Shown here: positions 1 to 6,213 of the stretch, piece after piece
Position numbering within the stretch: the first letter of the stretch is position 1
Layout of the letters: the number at the start of each line of letters is the position of its first letter
Source: DAOPJM01 sp035399665
GTDB taxonomy: Bacteria > Bacillota > Clostridia > Christensenellales > CAG-138
NCBI GenBank assembly: GCA_035399665.1
Contig: DAOPJM010000023.1
Coordinates: 1-29,665 of the forward strand
Direction: 5' to 3'
Length of the DNA: 29,665 nucleotides
The notes under the pieces: model-generated
Database searches by the model: none
What the model was told of the DNA's origin: nothing
The model's input: the letters and a program-made list of their open reading frames with translations, nothing else
Position numbers and translations under genes: made by a program

Positions 1-37
1 GCCGCAGCGACGAAGGATCTTGAAACAATCTTGCGGC
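1..37. repeat. Imperfect inverted repeat at the left edge
   Basis: GCCGCA (1-6) and TGCGGC (32-37) are inverted copies around a GATCCTTC-type core on the minus strand. I recall similar GC-rich intergenic repeat fragments in gut Clostridia, but only the edge of this one is in the window. Positions 1-94 contain no gene I can support. Confidence 0.2.
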
Positions 38-94
38 GATAAGAGCCGCTCCCCCGCTCGGTCATTTATCTAAAGCATCAATCAACTAAAATAA

Positions 95-128
95 CCAAAA
101 AAGCAGACGAACAAAGATGTTCGCCTGC
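95..128 (-). terminator. Intrinsic terminator of the 56-aa peptide gene
   Basis: An 11-bp stem (103-113 with 118-128, one G-T wobble) closes a 4-nt loop. On the minus strand it is followed directly by a run of six T (97-102). It lies 35 nt downstream of the stop codon of the small gene at 163-333, which makes that gene a self-contained transcription unit. Confidence 0.75.
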
Positions 129-162
129 AAATTAATACAATATCCCTACTCGCTGAACCGAC

Positions 163-333
163 CTACGGTTCATCCCACCAGTTATCGCCGGGGTTGAATG
201 GCACACCGCCGCCTTCACCGCTTCCACCGGGGTAATCGGGCCCGCTCCAAACATCACCGGACGCGGTAACGGGATCCGCAGCGTCAACCTCGACGAAGCA
301 AATCTCAGGCAGAATGTATAATCTCTTTTCCAT
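163..333 (-). CDS. Small peptide of 56 residues, unknown function
   Basis: This short reading frame runs from an ATG at 333 to a TAG at 163. A GGGGGT ribosome-binding stretch lies about 6 nt before the ATG. The peptide starts MEKRLYILPEICFVEVDAAD, continues with PVTASGD, and ends in a Gly/Pro/Trp/Asp-rich tail (two adjacent Trp near the end). There is no signal peptide or membrane segment. The N-terminal pattern (Y-x-x-P-E-I-x-x-V-E-V followed by D-x-V-T-A-S) resembles tiny uncharacterised proteins I recall from gut Bacteroidota and Clostridia, but I cannot assign a family. A good sigma-A promoter 66 nt upstream and an intrinsic terminator just downstream support it being a real gene transcribed alone. 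A longer overlapping frame (132-509) starts upstream of this promoter and is not credible. Function is unknown. Confidence 0.62.
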   Translation of the reverse strand: MEKRLYILPEICFVEVDAADPVTASGDVWSGPDYPGGSGEGGGVPFNPGDNWWDEP

Positions 334-398
334 CGCGTTACCCCCGATTCACGGAATTTTATGTGGAACAGCCAAACAAACTCCCCACTCCGACGCTT

Positions 399-427
399 AT
401 TGTAGCACAACAAAACAAAGCTGTAAA
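399..427 (-). promoter_or_regulatory. Sigma-A promoter for the 56-aa peptide gene
   Basis: Reading the minus strand, TTTACA (422-427) and TACAAT (399-404) are separated by exactly 17 nt. The predicted start near 392 leaves a leader of about 60 nt before the ATG at 333. No other gene lies between this promoter and that ATG. Confidence 0.72.
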
Positions 428-468
428 GTGTGTATTTATTAACTAAAAGGTAAATAAAGAGATCAAGG

Positions 469-500
469 CCAAAGAGATCCAATTCATCGGATCTCCTTGG
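469..500 (-). terminator. Terminator of the SH3 protein gene
   Basis: A 12-bp stem (469-480 with 489-500, one G-T wobble) and an 8-nt loop begin 18 nt after the stop codon of the SH3 gene. The T-rich stretch that follows on the minus strand is interrupted, so efficiency is uncertain. It separates the SH3 gene from the promoter of the 56-aa peptide gene. Confidence 0.55.
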
Positions 501-518
501 TCTTTGCAAATCATTGCC

Positions 519-1295
519 TTACGGTTTTGTCGGGACAGTCTTCTCGGCGCGGACGTACTCCGCGAAGATGTAGCCCTTCTCGCCGGTTTCGGGAATCTCG
601 ACATAGTAGTAGTCGCCTTCTAAGTAGTAGATATAGACGACCTGACCTTGGTTGAACTCGCGTATAACCTGAGAGTCTCCGGATGCTCCCTTGCGGAACG
701 CGACTATGGTTGCGGTGACAACACCCTTGATGGTGTCGGTGGGTTGATTGCTTGTTTCGCCGCCGACGGTGACAAGATCCTTGCGGATGTAGCCATACTT
801 ATTGTCAGTTGATACCTTGACAAAGTACCAACCATTGACCTCGGTATAGATCTCAAGCGCGACGCCTTTGTCGTAGGTGCCAACCTTGTCGTAGGCCGTC
901 CCGGGACCCGAACGCATATTGGTGGGCTGCCCGCCCGTCGTGCCGGCTTTGGCGTTCTTCTTCATATCCTCGGTAGGCTCGGTCAAGACATTGGTCGTAT
1001 CCGTTGTACCCGAGGGCGTTGCTCCGCCATCGGAGGTTGAGGGTGACGTACTTGAATCAGGCGTCGCGGTGCTGTCCTCATAAGGGGTAGCGGTTGAATA
1101 CTCAAACGGGTCCGCAGTAATGGTTGGAGTTGCAGAAGGCTCGACAGAGGGGCTTGCGGAGGGCGCGGCCCCGGAGCCGCAGCTTCTAAAACAATTGGTG
1201 CCCCAGAGGAGCAATATCACAGCTACGATGATTATCACGACTCCAACAATCATGATGATGCCTTGAGTTGTAATCTTAATCTTGCGTTTGGCCAT
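519..1295 (-). CDS. Membrane-anchored protein with two bacterial SH3 domains
   Basis: The product has 258 residues. A short basic N-terminus (MAKRKIK) precedes one hydrophobic helix (about residues 10-32). A long Ser/Thr/Pro/Ala-rich linker (about 35-115) follows, then two SH3b-type domains (about 120-178 and 187-252). The first contains the typical N-x-R-S-G-P-G-T motif and both end in G-Y-I. SH3b domains of this kind usually bind peptidoglycan peptides, and the linker is typical of a spacer crossing the cell wall, so an extracytoplasmic cell-wall-bound role is likely. No catalytic domain (amidase, NlpC/P60) is present. The start chosen is the ATG at 1295, because GAGGTG lies 5 nt upstream; a further ATG at 1310 lacks such a site. 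The gene is divergent from the hydrogenase operon and appears monocistronic. Confidence 0.85.
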   Translation of the reverse strand: MAKRKIKITTQGIIMIVGVVIIIVAVILLLWGTNCFRSCGSGAAPSASPSVEPSATPTITADPFEYSTATPYEDSTATPDSSTSPSTSDGGATPSGTTDTTNVLTEPTEDMKKNAKAGTTGGQPTNMRSGPGTAYDKVGTYDKGVALEIYTEVNGWYFVKVSTDNKYGYIRKDLVTVGGETSNQPTDTIKGVVTATIVAFRKGASGDSQVIREFNQGQVVYIYYLEGDYYYVEIPETGEKGYIFAEYVRAEKTVPTKP

Positions 1296-1524
1296 ATATA
1301 CACCTCGCATTCACACTTTCTATCTATATAATACAATATAATTTCATGTTTTCATAGCCCTTTTTTCAATTTTTGCAAAATATTTGTTTATTTTTCGTTA
1401 ATTTCCAGTATTCGCGGCGCCGTAAACGATGCATCTAAAGAAAATTGTTGGACGAAAGAATATGCGCTGTAAATCTTTCAGGAAATTCTGCATAACAATA
1501 TATAAAAAAATAATCGAAAATTGA
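1296..1524. other. AT-rich intergenic region between divergent genes
   Basis: This gene-free spacer is much richer in A+T than its flanks and separates the SH3 gene from the hydrogenase operon. The minus-strand promoter for the SH3 gene must lie here; TTGAAA followed after 17 nt by TGAAAT is a weak candidate. I searched for a Rex-like TTGTGA-N6-TCACAA operator and did not find one. No small gene or convincing hairpin is visible. Confidence 0.5.
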
Positions 1525-1553
1525 TAGAAAAAGGCGGCACAGCATGTTATAAT
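1525..1553 (+). promoter_or_regulatory. Extended -10 promoter of the hydrogenase operon
   Basis: TATAAT at 1548-1553 is preceded by TG at 1545-1546, giving an extended -10 element. A weak -35 (TAGAAA, 1525-1530) sits 17 nt upstream. Transcription would begin near 1560, leaving about 33 nt before the hydC start codon, with AGGAGG at 1581-1586. The strong extended -10 and poor -35 could suit activation or redox control, but no operator is recognisable. Confidence 0.65.
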
Positions 1554-1592
1554 ACATCTTGGAATATTACGTGTTCATCAAGGAGGACGCTA

Positions 1593-2084
1593 ATGGAAAA
1601 AACAACGACAATTCCGTTCAAGGGAACGCCTGAACAGGAAGCGCAGCTTAAGGCTGTAATCGAGCAGCACAAGGGTCAGCAAGGCGCAATGATGCCCGTG
1701 TTGCAGCAGGCGCAGGAGATCTACGGATACCTGCCCATCGAAGTTCAGCACATGGTAGCCGAGGGTCTCGGTTGCTCGCTGGAGCAGGTTTACGGGGTTT
1801 CGACCTTCTATTCATGGTTCAATCTTGAGCCCAAGGGCGCGCATCTTGCAAGGGTCTGCCTCGGCACGGCTTGCTACGTTCGCGGTTCTCAGGACATCAT
1901 TGAGGCGATGGAGCGCGAGCTTAATGTCAAGGCGGGTCATACCACCCCGGACGGCAACTTCACTCTTGAAGCCACACGCTGCTTGGGCTGCTGCGGTCTT
2001 GCTCCCGTTATGGTCATTGACGGCGAGGTTTATGGTCGTCTGACGCCTAAACAGATTCCCGAAATACTTAAAAAATACCGCTAA
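1593..2084 (+). CDS. hydC: [FeFe] hydrogenase subunit, NuoE-like [2Fe-2S] protein
   Basis: This 163-residue protein has the thioredoxin-like [2Fe-2S] fold of the NuoE/HndA family. The cluster ligands are visible as C89-x4-C94 and C130-x3-C134. The N-terminal half contains the helical region typical of the family (Y-G-Y-L-P and the V-S-T-F-Y-S stretch). In trimeric and tetrameric NAD(P)-dependent hydrogenases this subunit passes electrons between the flavin subunit (HydB) and other clusters in the cytoplasm. The ATG at 1593 was chosen because AGGAGG lies 6 nt upstream; an upstream extension would overlap the promoter. It is the first gene of the operon, separated from hydB and hydA by seven genes, an unusual split that still keeps all core subunits in one transcript. 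HndA is an equivalent name. Confidence 0.93.
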   Translation: MEKTTTIPFKGTPEQEAQLKAVIEQHKGQQGAMMPVLQQAQEIYGYLPIEVQHMVAEGLGCSLEQVYGVSTFYSWFNLEPKGAHLARVCLGTACYVRGSQDIIEAMERELNVKAGHTTPDGNFTLEATRCLGCCGLAPVMVIDGEVYGRLTPKQIPEILKKYR

Positions 2085-2099
2085 AGAGGCTGACTGTTT

Positions 2100-2441
2100 A
2101 TGGATATCCGCCGCATAGCCGCGATACTCAACGCAAAGACCTGCTGTGACGATCTGCTTCTTGACCAAGAAGTGGAGAACGCCTGCGGCAGCGACATGAT
2201 GAGCGATGTTTTAGCTTTCGCTTTGGACCACGGCATTCTGCTCACCGGCCTTGTCAACGCACAGGTGATACGCACCGCACACATGATGGATATGTGCTGT
2301 GTGGCATTTTTGCGCGGCAAGACGCCCACGCCTGAGACCTGCCGCCTTGCCGAGGAGAACGGGATAGCCGTTCTTTTGAGCGAGATGGGCATGTACGAGG
2401 CCTGCGGGCTTCTGTACGAACAGGGGCTTGGACGTAAATGA
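2100..2441 (+). CDS. DRTGG-domain protein (first copy)
   Basis: This 113-residue soluble protein matches the small DRTGG-type fold that occurs alone or fused to CBS and phosphotransacetylase domains. The core stretch runs through L-L-T-G-L-V-N-A-Q-V-I-R-T and C-C-V-A-F-L-R-G-K-T-P. A CC pair at residues 15-16 and another at about 66-67 are notable, but no cluster motif is formed. The gene starts 15 nt after hydC with an AGAGG site upstream. Its last 4 nt (ATGA) contain the start of the next gene, so translation is probably coupled. A paralogue lies at 4158-4487. The biochemical role of stand-alone DRTGG proteins is not established; ligand binding or signal relay in hydrogenase control is inference. 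Confidence 0.78.
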   Translation: MDIRRIAAILNAKTCCDDLLLDQEVENACGSDMMSDVLAFALDHGILLTGLVNAQVIRTAHMMDMCCVAFLRGKTPTPETCRLAEENGIAVLLSEMGMYEACGLLYEQGLGRK

Positions 2442-2863
2442 CAGAACCGCTAAGCTTTAGCTTCAACGTTGACGGCCACAACTTCACCTCCGCGGGAGAA
2501 GCTTCCGTTCAGGTGAAGAAGCTTTTGCGGCAAATGGGATTTCCGAACGACCTGATTCGTCGGGCGTCCATCGCCATGTATGAGGGCGAGATCAACATGG
2601 TCATCCATGCGCGCGGCGGCGTAGCCACTCTGCTTGTGGGCGACGATCTCATCGAAATCATACTCAAGGACGACGGCCCCGGCATTCCCGACGTCGCGCT
2701 TGCGATGCAGGAGGGGTATTCCACCGCTCCCGACAACATCCGTGCGTTAGGCTTCGGAGCGGGCATGGGTTTGCCCAACATGAAACGCTACTCCGACAGC
2801 ATGGAGATAGACTCCACGGTCGGCGTAGGAACGACAATCAAACTCTCTTTCAAGGTGTCATAA
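2438..2863 (+). CDS. RsbW-like ATP-binding regulatory protein (HATPase)
   Basis: A 141-residue protein made almost entirely of a GHKL ATPase domain of the anti-sigma/serine-kinase type. The N box is E-G-E-I-N-M-V-I-H (about residues 49-57). The G1 box is D-D-G-P-G-I. The G2 region is G-F-G-A-G-M-G-L-P-N-M. There is no dimerisation/phosphoacceptor domain, so it is not a classical histidine kinase; RsbW/SpoIIAB-like proteins phosphorylate serine or threonine on partner proteins. It overlaps the upstream DRTGG gene by 4 nt (ATGA) and the downstream hydrogenase-like gene by 1 nt (TAATG), so the three proteins are probably made in fixed ratio. The obvious hypothesis is that it phosphorylates a partner in response to the adjacent iron-sulfur sensor. 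The substrate is unknown. Confidence 0.85.
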   Translation: MTEPLSFSFNVDGHNFTSAGEASVQVKKLLRQMGFPNDLIRRASIAMYEGEINMVIHARGGVATLLVGDDLIEIILKDDGPGIPDVALAMQEGYSTAPDNIRALGFGAGMGLPNMKRYSDSMEIDSTVGVGTTIKLSFKVS

Positions 2864-4161
2864 TGGAGTATCAGCACTCGGTATCCCTGGACAAGGAAAA
2901 GTGCAAGGGCTGCACCAACTGTATCAAGCGTTGCCCGACGCAGGCGATTCGCGTGCGCAACGGACAAGCGGTGATTAACCCTGCCCATTGTATCGACTGC
3001 GGAGAATGCATAAGGGTCTGTCCCTACAAGGCCAAGACTGCCAAGTTTGATACGCTTGCGGAATTGGATCGCACCAAGTATCTCATCGCGCTGCCTGCGC
3101 CGTCCCTGTTCGCTCAGTTCACACACCTAAACGACGCGGACTATGTGCTTCAGGGGCTGGTCGATATCGGCTTCAACGACGTCTACGAGGTGTCCAAGGC
3201 GGCGGAGATTGTCACGGAGTACACAAGGCGGTATATGAACCGTCCCGATGTAAGGAAGCCCGTGATAAGCTCGGCCTGTCCCGTGATAGTTCGGCTGATG
3301 TCGCTGCGCTTCCCAAGCCTTGCGGAGATGGTCATGCCAATGATTCCTCCGATAGAGCTTTCGGGCAGAAACGCCAAGGAACGCGCCCTAAAGCAGCATC
3401 CGGAGCTTTGCGAGGATGACATTAGGACGGTGTTCATATCGCCCTGTCCCGCGAAGGTCAGTTGGGTCAAGAACCTGGGTCCCGACGAGGAAGCGGTAGT
3501 GGACTACGTTGTTTCGATAAGCGAGGTTTACTTCGCTCTGCTTGCGGTGATGAACCGCAGCAAGGCTCCCGAGGTTTCCACCGAGTCCGGCATGATAGGT
3601 CTGGGGTGGGCGGCTTCGGGCGGCGAGGCGACTTCTCTGATGAACGACGGCTATCTGGCGGCGGACGGCATAGAGAATGTCATAAGGGTCTTGGACAGCA
3701 TAGAGAACGGACAGCTGCATGATTTGCAGTTCGTCGAGCTGAACGCCTGCGCGGGAGGCTGCGTCGGCGGCGTCATGACGGTCGAGAATCCCTACATCGC
3801 GAGGGTAAGGCTGCAAACACTCAGACGCTATCTGCCGGTTTCGCGCAATCGCCTTCAGGTGACCAAGGCGGAGCTGCCGTACAGCATCCCTCAGGATATG
3901 CTGACCTTACAGCCTATGCAGTACAGCAACGCGTCGGTATTGAGCGGGGATCGCATGGAGTCCATTCGCATGATGGCGGAGATAGAGCGCATCGCGGCTT
4001 CGCTGCCCACGCTGGACTGCGGCTCGTGCGGAGCGCCGACCTGCAGGGCCTTTGCCGAGGATGTGGTAAAGGGCGAGGCTGATATCAACTCCTGCATAGT
4101 CCGTATGCGTGAAAAGCTTGCGGCGCTTTTGAAGGAGAACGAGGGAGAGAGTAAGAAATGA
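2863..4161 (+). CDS. Sensory-type [FeFe] hydrogenase-like iron-sulfur protein
   Basis: The 432-residue protein has two [4Fe-4S] ferredoxin motifs (C14, C17, C20, C24 and C43, C46, C49, C53). A [FeFe] hydrogenase large-subunit fold follows, then a C-terminal C-G-x-C-G-x-P-x-C iron-sulfur motif (about residues 387-410). The four cysteines expected to hold the H-cluster are present: C139 in S-S-A-C-P, C195 in S-P-C-P-A-K, and C296/C300 in A-C-A-G-G-C. The proton-relay positions are not: the Cys before C139 is Ala, and the Glu three residues after the conserved Lys is Trp. The Met before the L3 cysteines is Asn. This resembles the putative sensory [FeFe] hydrogenases (HydS; the group without a PAS domain), which are poor catalysts. 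A role as H2 or redox sensor for the neighbouring ATPase and DRTGG proteins is inference. Confidence 0.85.
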   Translation: MEYQHSVSLDKEKCKGCTNCIKRCPTQAIRVRNGQAVINPAHCIDCGECIRVCPYKAKTAKFDTLAELDRTKYLIALPAPSLFAQFTHLNDADYVLQGLVDIGFNDVYEVSKAAEIVTEYTRRYMNRPDVRKPVISSACPVIVRLMSLRFPSLAEMVMPMIPPIELSGRNAKERALKQHPELCEDDIRTVFISPCPAKVSWVKNLGPDEEAVVDYVVSISEVYFALLAVMNRSKAPEVSTESGMIGLGWAASGGEATSLMNDGYLAADGIENVIRVLDSIENGQLHDLQFVELNACAGGCVGGVMTVENPYIARVRLQTLRRYLPVSRNRLQVTKAELPYSIPQDMLTLQPMQYSNASVLSGDRMESIRMMAEIERIAASLPTLDCGSCGAPTCRAFAEDVVKGEADINSCIVRMREKLAALLKENEGESKK

Positions 4162-4487
4162 CGGTACAAGAGCTTGCCGAAGGTCTGTCCTTAACAGCGC
4201 TGAACGTGGCGGACTCAGAGCGCGAGGTTTGCGGAGGTTATGCCGGAGACCTGCTGAGCTGGGTCATGGGCAGGGCGCAGTCGGGTGACGCATGGGTGAC
4301 GATAATGTCGAACATGAATGTTCCCGCGGTTGCCCAGCTGACGGACGTGGCCTGCGTTATCTTCGCGGAGGGCGTTACGCCGGCAAGCGAGGTAATCGCG
4401 GCGGCAAAGCTGCATGAGCTGAACCTCTTTACCACTAAGGAGGATGCTTTCACGGTCTGCGGACGCATCTATGAGGTCTTAAAATGA
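4158..4487 (+). CDS. DRTGG-domain protein (second copy)
   Basis: This 109-residue protein is a diverged paralogue of the product of 2100-2441. The shared core is V-A-x-L-T-D-V-A-C-V-I-F-A-E-G-V-T-P, compared with the M-M-D-M-C-C-V-A-F-L-R-G-K-T-P block of the first copy. It overlaps both neighbours by 4 nt (ATGA), sitting between the sensory hydrogenase-like gene and the PHP gene. Having two different DRTGG proteins, one on each side of the ATPase plus sensor pair, suggests a heteromeric complex or two separate ligand inputs; this is inference. The ligand and function are unknown. Confidence 0.75.
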   Translation: MTVQELAEGLSLTALNVADSEREVCGGYAGDLLSWVMGRAQSGDAWVTIMSNMNVPAVAQLTDVACVIFAEGVTPASEVIAAAKLHELNLFTTKEDAFTVCGRIYEVLK

Positions 4488-5179
4488 CGGCCTTCCCCTG
4501 TGACCTGCACGTTCATTCCTGCCTCTCGCCCTGTGCGGAGGACGATATGACGCCGTGCAACATCGCGGGGATGGCGTACCTGAACGGGCTTGCGATGGTG
4601 GCCCTGACCGACCACAACAGCACCCGCAACTGTCCCGCTTTTTTCAGAGCGTGCGAGGAATACGGGATAACGCCCGTGGCGGGCATGGAGCTTACGACGT
4701 CGGAGGACATACACCTGCTGTGCGTTATGCCTGACCTTGAGACCGCAGAGCGTTTCGAGAGCGTTGTGGCGCCGCGCAGAATGCGTATTCCAAACCGACC
4801 TGACATCTACGGTATGCAGCAGGTTATGGGTGCGGAGGATGTGCCGATTGACACGGAGCCGTACTTTCTGCCCGCAGCTGCTGACATAGCACTGGAGGAA
4901 GCGGTAGGCATCGTTTCCGAATTGGGCGGGGTCTGCTGGCCGGCGCATATCGACAGGGAGGCCAACGGCATTCTGGCGATACTGGGAGCTTTTCCAGATG
5001 AGCCGGAGTTTAAGGCCTGCGAGCTGCATGACGCGAAGAACGCCGAGCTGGCCGAGGGGCGGTACTGCCTAGTCTCATCGGACGCGCACCGCCTGTGGGA
5101 GATAGCGGACGGAAGCTTTTCGGTCGAGCTGCCCGAGTGCAGCGCCAAGGCGCTGATAGAACGTATCAAGGAGCTTTGA
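4484..5179 (+). CDS. PHP-domain metal-dependent phosphoesterase
   Basis: A 231-residue PHP (polymerase and histidinol phosphatase) domain protein. Metal-binding motifs are intact: D-L-H-V-H (H9, H11), T-D-H-N (D43, H44), M-E-L-T (E69), H77, P-A-H-I-D (about 154) and S-S-D-A-H (about 205). Such proteins hydrolyse phosphate esters or nucleotides such as 3',5'-nucleoside bisphosphates and short RNAs using two or three metal ions. It overlaps the preceding DRTGG gene by 4 nt. Several cysteines cluster near the active site (C6, C13, C17, C25), which could make it redox-sensitive, although that is speculation. In this operon a phosphatase next to an RsbW-like kinase could complete a reversible phosphorylation switch, or it could make or destroy a nucleotide signal. 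Confidence 0.82.
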   Translation: MTAFPCDLHVHSCLSPCAEDDMTPCNIAGMAYLNGLAMVALTDHNSTRNCPAFFRACEEYGITPVAGMELTTSEDIHLLCVMPDLETAERFESVVAPRRMRIPNRPDIYGMQQVMGAEDVPIDTEPYFLPAAADIALEEAVGIVSELGGVCWPAHIDREANGILAILGAFPDEPEFKACELHDAKNAELAEGRYCLVSSDAHRLWEIADGSFSVELPECSAKALIERIKEL

Positions 5180-5181
5180 GC

Positions 5182-5730
5182 ATGAAGGAACTGTCATTGA
5201 ACATTCTTGATATCGCGCAGAACTCCGTAGCCGCCGAAGCGACTCTCGTTACCATCGCCTTAAAGGAGACCGAAAGAACGCTTGCCATCACCATAGCCGA
5301 CAACGGCAAGGGGATGAGCGCGGACTTTGTGAAAAGCGTCACCGATCCGTTCTCGACCACAAGAAAGACGCGAAAGGTAGGTCTTGGGCTGCCGCTTTTG
5401 AAGCTCGCGGCTGAGCAGGCGGGCGGAGATATGAGCATACGGTCAGTGCCGAGAGCCATAGATCCCGAAAACTGCGGCACCATGGTTACGGCAAGCTTTG
5501 ACAAGGACAACATAGATTTTACGCCCTTGGGCGATGTGATCTCTACCGTGACTACCCTTATACAGGGCTGCCCCGATATAGATTTCAGGTTTACACACGA
5601 GATGCCTGACAAAACGGTTTCGCTCGACACGGGCGAGCTTAGGGAGGTACTCGGAGAGGATGTGCCTTTGAATGAACCCGAGGTTCTGATGTGGATTGGG
5701 GAGTCGCTGAGGGAGCAGTACGAGGGCTAA
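5182..5730 (+). CDS. Stand-alone GHKL (histidine-kinase-like) ATPase
   Basis: This 182-residue protein starts with a GHKL ATPase domain. The N box carries N14 (D-I-A-Q-N-S-V), the G1 box is D40-N-G-K-G-M, and a D-P-F-S-T-T-R motif leads into G-L-G-L-P. A C-terminal segment (about 105-182) has no recognised domain. There is no sensor, HAMP or phosphoacceptor histidine domain. Similar proteins lie between hydC and hydB in other Clostridia and have been called HydD; their function is unsettled. The ATG at 5182 is used because AAGGAG lies 8-13 nt upstream and a start further back would sit well inside the PHP gene. It follows the PHP gene after 2 nt and differs from the RsbW-like protein at 2438-2863 in its motif details. 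Confidence 0.85.
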   Translation: MKELSLNILDIAQNSVAAEATLVTIALKETERTLAITIADNGKGMSADFVKSVTDPFSTTRKTRKVGLGLPLLKLAAEQAGGDMSIRSVPRAIDPENCGTMVTASFDKDNIDFTPLGDVISTVTTLIQGCPDIDFRFTHEMPDKTVSLDTGELREVLGEDVPLNEPEVLMWIGESLREQYEG

Positions 5731-5829
5731 AGGAAAAAGGACAGGGCATCGATTGGCAAGGTCGAACAAAGGAACGCGGATATAGGGCAAAAGCTTTATA
5801 TATAGGAAATACACGAAAGGATGAATGAT
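5731..5829 (+). other. Spacer within the hydrogenase operon
   Basis: This 99-nt gap is the only sizeable break in the operon. It divides the regulatory block from the Trx-like/hydB/hydA core. No hairpin, small gene or promoter with recognisable -35 and -10 elements at correct spacing is seen. An AT-rich TTTATATATA stretch lies near 5794-5803. An extra promoter here remains possible. Confidence 0.4.
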
Positions 5830-6198
5830 ATGAAATCACTGGAAGAACTCGCAAAGATCCGTGAGCGCATGAAGGACAAGGTCGCGCTCAGAGAGGGAGA
5901 GAACGAAATTCGTGTTGTAGTTGGCATGGCAACCTGCGGTATCGCAGCGGGCGCTCGCCCCGTGCTCAACGCATTCGTGGAGCAAGTCGCCAAGCAGGGT
6001 CTGGGCGATAAGGTCACGGTAACACAGACCGGCTGCATCGGCATGTGCCGCTATGAACCCATAGTCGAGGTATTTCAGGGCGGAGATAAGCGTACCACCT
6101 ACATCAAGGTTACGCCCGAGATGGCAACCGAGATCGTTGAAAAGCACCTCAAGGGTGGAAAGCCCATTATGGAATATACCATAGGCGCGGCGGAATAA
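5830..6198 (+). CDS. Trx-like [2Fe-2S] hydrogenase accessory subunit (HndB-type)
   Basis: The 122-residue protein has a thioredoxin-like ferredoxin fold similar to HndB of NADP-reducing hydrogenases and to the N-terminal domain of HydB. Cysteines are C36 (T-C-G-I-A-A-G), C69 and C73 (T-G-C-I-G-M-C). The second ligand of the usual four-Cys pattern is missing from the C-G-I-A-A-G segment, so cluster binding would need another ligand; I recall the same C-G-I-A-A-G motif in HndB-type proteins. The start used is the ATG at 5830, with GAAAGGA ending 8 nt upstream; an ATG at 5821 would overlap that site. It leads directly into hydB and probably donates electrons within, or helps assemble, the hydrogenase complex. 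Confidence 0.87.
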   Translation: MKSLEELAKIRERMKDKVALREGENEIRVVVGMATCGIAAGARPVLNAFVEQVAKQGLGDKVTVTQTGCIGMCRYEPIVEVFQGGDKRTTYIKVTPEMATEIVEKHLKGGKPIMEYTIGAAE

Positions 6199-6213
6199 AC
6201 GGAGGAAGTATAA

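Noticed and set aside
132..509. A 125-codon minus-strand frame covering the peptide gene
   Set aside because: It starts upstream of the only good promoter, runs in a different frame from the small gene with the ribosome-binding site, and its translation has no family features.
1311..1592. Search for a Rex or other redox operator upstream of the hydrogenase operon
   Set aside because: ATTGTT and AACAAT half-sites exist but are about 45 nt apart; no close match to a Rex-type palindrome.
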